Below, one piece after another: positions 63,395 through 64,000 of a DNA stretch of 64,000 bases. A program made the position numbers and the translations under genes. Position 1 is the first letter of the stretch, and each line of letters begins with the position of its first letter. The notes beneath the pieces are model-generated. The model saw only the letters and a list, made by a program, of their open reading frames with translations, had not been told where the DNA came from and searched no databases. The stretch lies in contig CM062814.1 in the NCBI GenBank assembly GCA_031772625.1, positions 361,433,750 to 361,497,749 on the forward strand, read 5' to 3'. The DNA comes from Pinus tabuliformis. Its lineage: Eukaryota > Streptophyta > Pinopsida > Pinales > Pinaceae.

Positions 63395-64000
63395 ATGTTA
63401 TTGTTTTCCATCGGCCTCATGCTACGACATTATAAAAATATGAATCTAATATATTGTGATACATATTGCTCATTAACTATTACTAGTCTAAATTACCTCT
63501 ATTTCTCCACATTTTATATCTTCCTCCAAAAGTGACCTCCAACTATGGAGTATGGAATTTGCTTTCTTATGTTATAGGTTGGATTTTCATCAGCACTTTC
63601 ACTTTCTGTATTCAATTGGTATACAAGTCTCTTGTGAACACCCACTTTCTATCAACATCATAAAAATCTTATCCTGCCTTATTTTTTATTTTTATTTTGT
63701 ATCTTATTTATTTATATCTTTTATATTTTAATCCATCAATTTATTTCCATTTCCCTCTCAAATAAGCCAACCTATTGCGACAACGTCAAACATTCATCAG
63801 ACGTTTGATGAACAATAAACAGCATAGAAACTATGATTAACTTTGGGGCACCCAGCGTAACAAATACCAAAAAAATGAGAACTATTTAGTAATTTTTGAT
63901 GAGATAATTTCTTTTATCCACTTAACTGGATTTACCGGTCAGATTTATACACGATATGTAGTAGCGTAAATTAACTTTAATGGAAATCAAAGGTTTATAA
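63395..64000. other. AT-rich flank
   Basis: No feature was recognised. TTAACTTTGGGGCACCCAGCG at 63838 faintly recalls GTTAATTTACGGGCACCCAGA at 1205, but the similarity is too short to call a third copy. Confidence 0.4.

Noticed and set aside
63789-63815. Hairpin-like TCAAAC...GTTTGA
   Set aside because: A six-base stem is too short to support a functional structure.
63770-64000. Possible third copy of the duplicated segment at the right edge
   Set aside because: Only about 20 bp of loose similarity to 1205-1225, without collinear continuation.

Overview
The window is repeat-dominated nuclear DNA of a land plant, most likely a gymnosperm and probably a conifer. It is AT-rich and I see no intact host gene. 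Nearly all recognisable coding matter belongs to retroelements that are nested in one another and decayed by stop codons and frameshifts. Three Penelope-like elements (PLEs) with a GIY-YIG endonuclease are present. Among plants, endonuclease-bearing PLEs are known chiefly from conifers (the Dryad group), and this is the main reason for the taxonomic guess. No tRNA, rRNA or CRISPR feature was recognised.

Layout. A host segment occurs twice in direct orientation and serves as the backbone of the window. Copy 1 is 735-2886 plus 20054-24488. Copy 2 is 37548-38057 plus 44289-45401 plus about 51130-56258. Both copies carry decayed minus-strand coding sequence of an unidentified gene. Because each copy was invaded at different places, each shows the empty site of the other's insertions.

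Copy 1 is split at 2887-20053 by a large LTR retrotransposon (TSD CATGT). It has 2.5-kb LTRs, and inside only a gag-like ORF with zinc knuckles and a protease remnant, with no polymerase. Its 3' LTR is in turn split at 9964-18785 by an opposite-strand Ty1/copia element that has a complete but broken gag-pol. The two elements share LTR sequence, primer-binding site, polypurine tract and 3' non-coding region. They look like a non-autonomous element and its autonomous relative.

Copy 1 ends at 24489, where a Ty3/gypsy-type LTR with primer-binding site begins. A 3.9-kb stretch without recognisable coding follows and includes a minisatellite. Next come a 5'-truncated copia fragment with its 3' LTR (30394 to about 32205), an unidentified plus-strand coding relic (about 32206-34375) and a minus-strand LINE 3' end (35437 to about 36615).

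Copy 2 is interrupted by a 5'-truncated PLE (38058-44288). Its YIG codons are split by a young-looking gypsy-type element (38222-43093) that has a near-intact gag-protease ORF, no polymerase, and LTRs with a very CpG/GC-rich block. Further on, copy 2 holds a head-to-head PLE pair (about 45476-51110). All three PLE tails carry a degenerate hammerhead-ribozyme-like motif. After the unidentified gene relic (to about 57180) comes a minus-strand, heavily mutated Ty3/gypsy element with both LTRs (about 57329-63394). The last 600 bases are AT-rich with nothing recognised.
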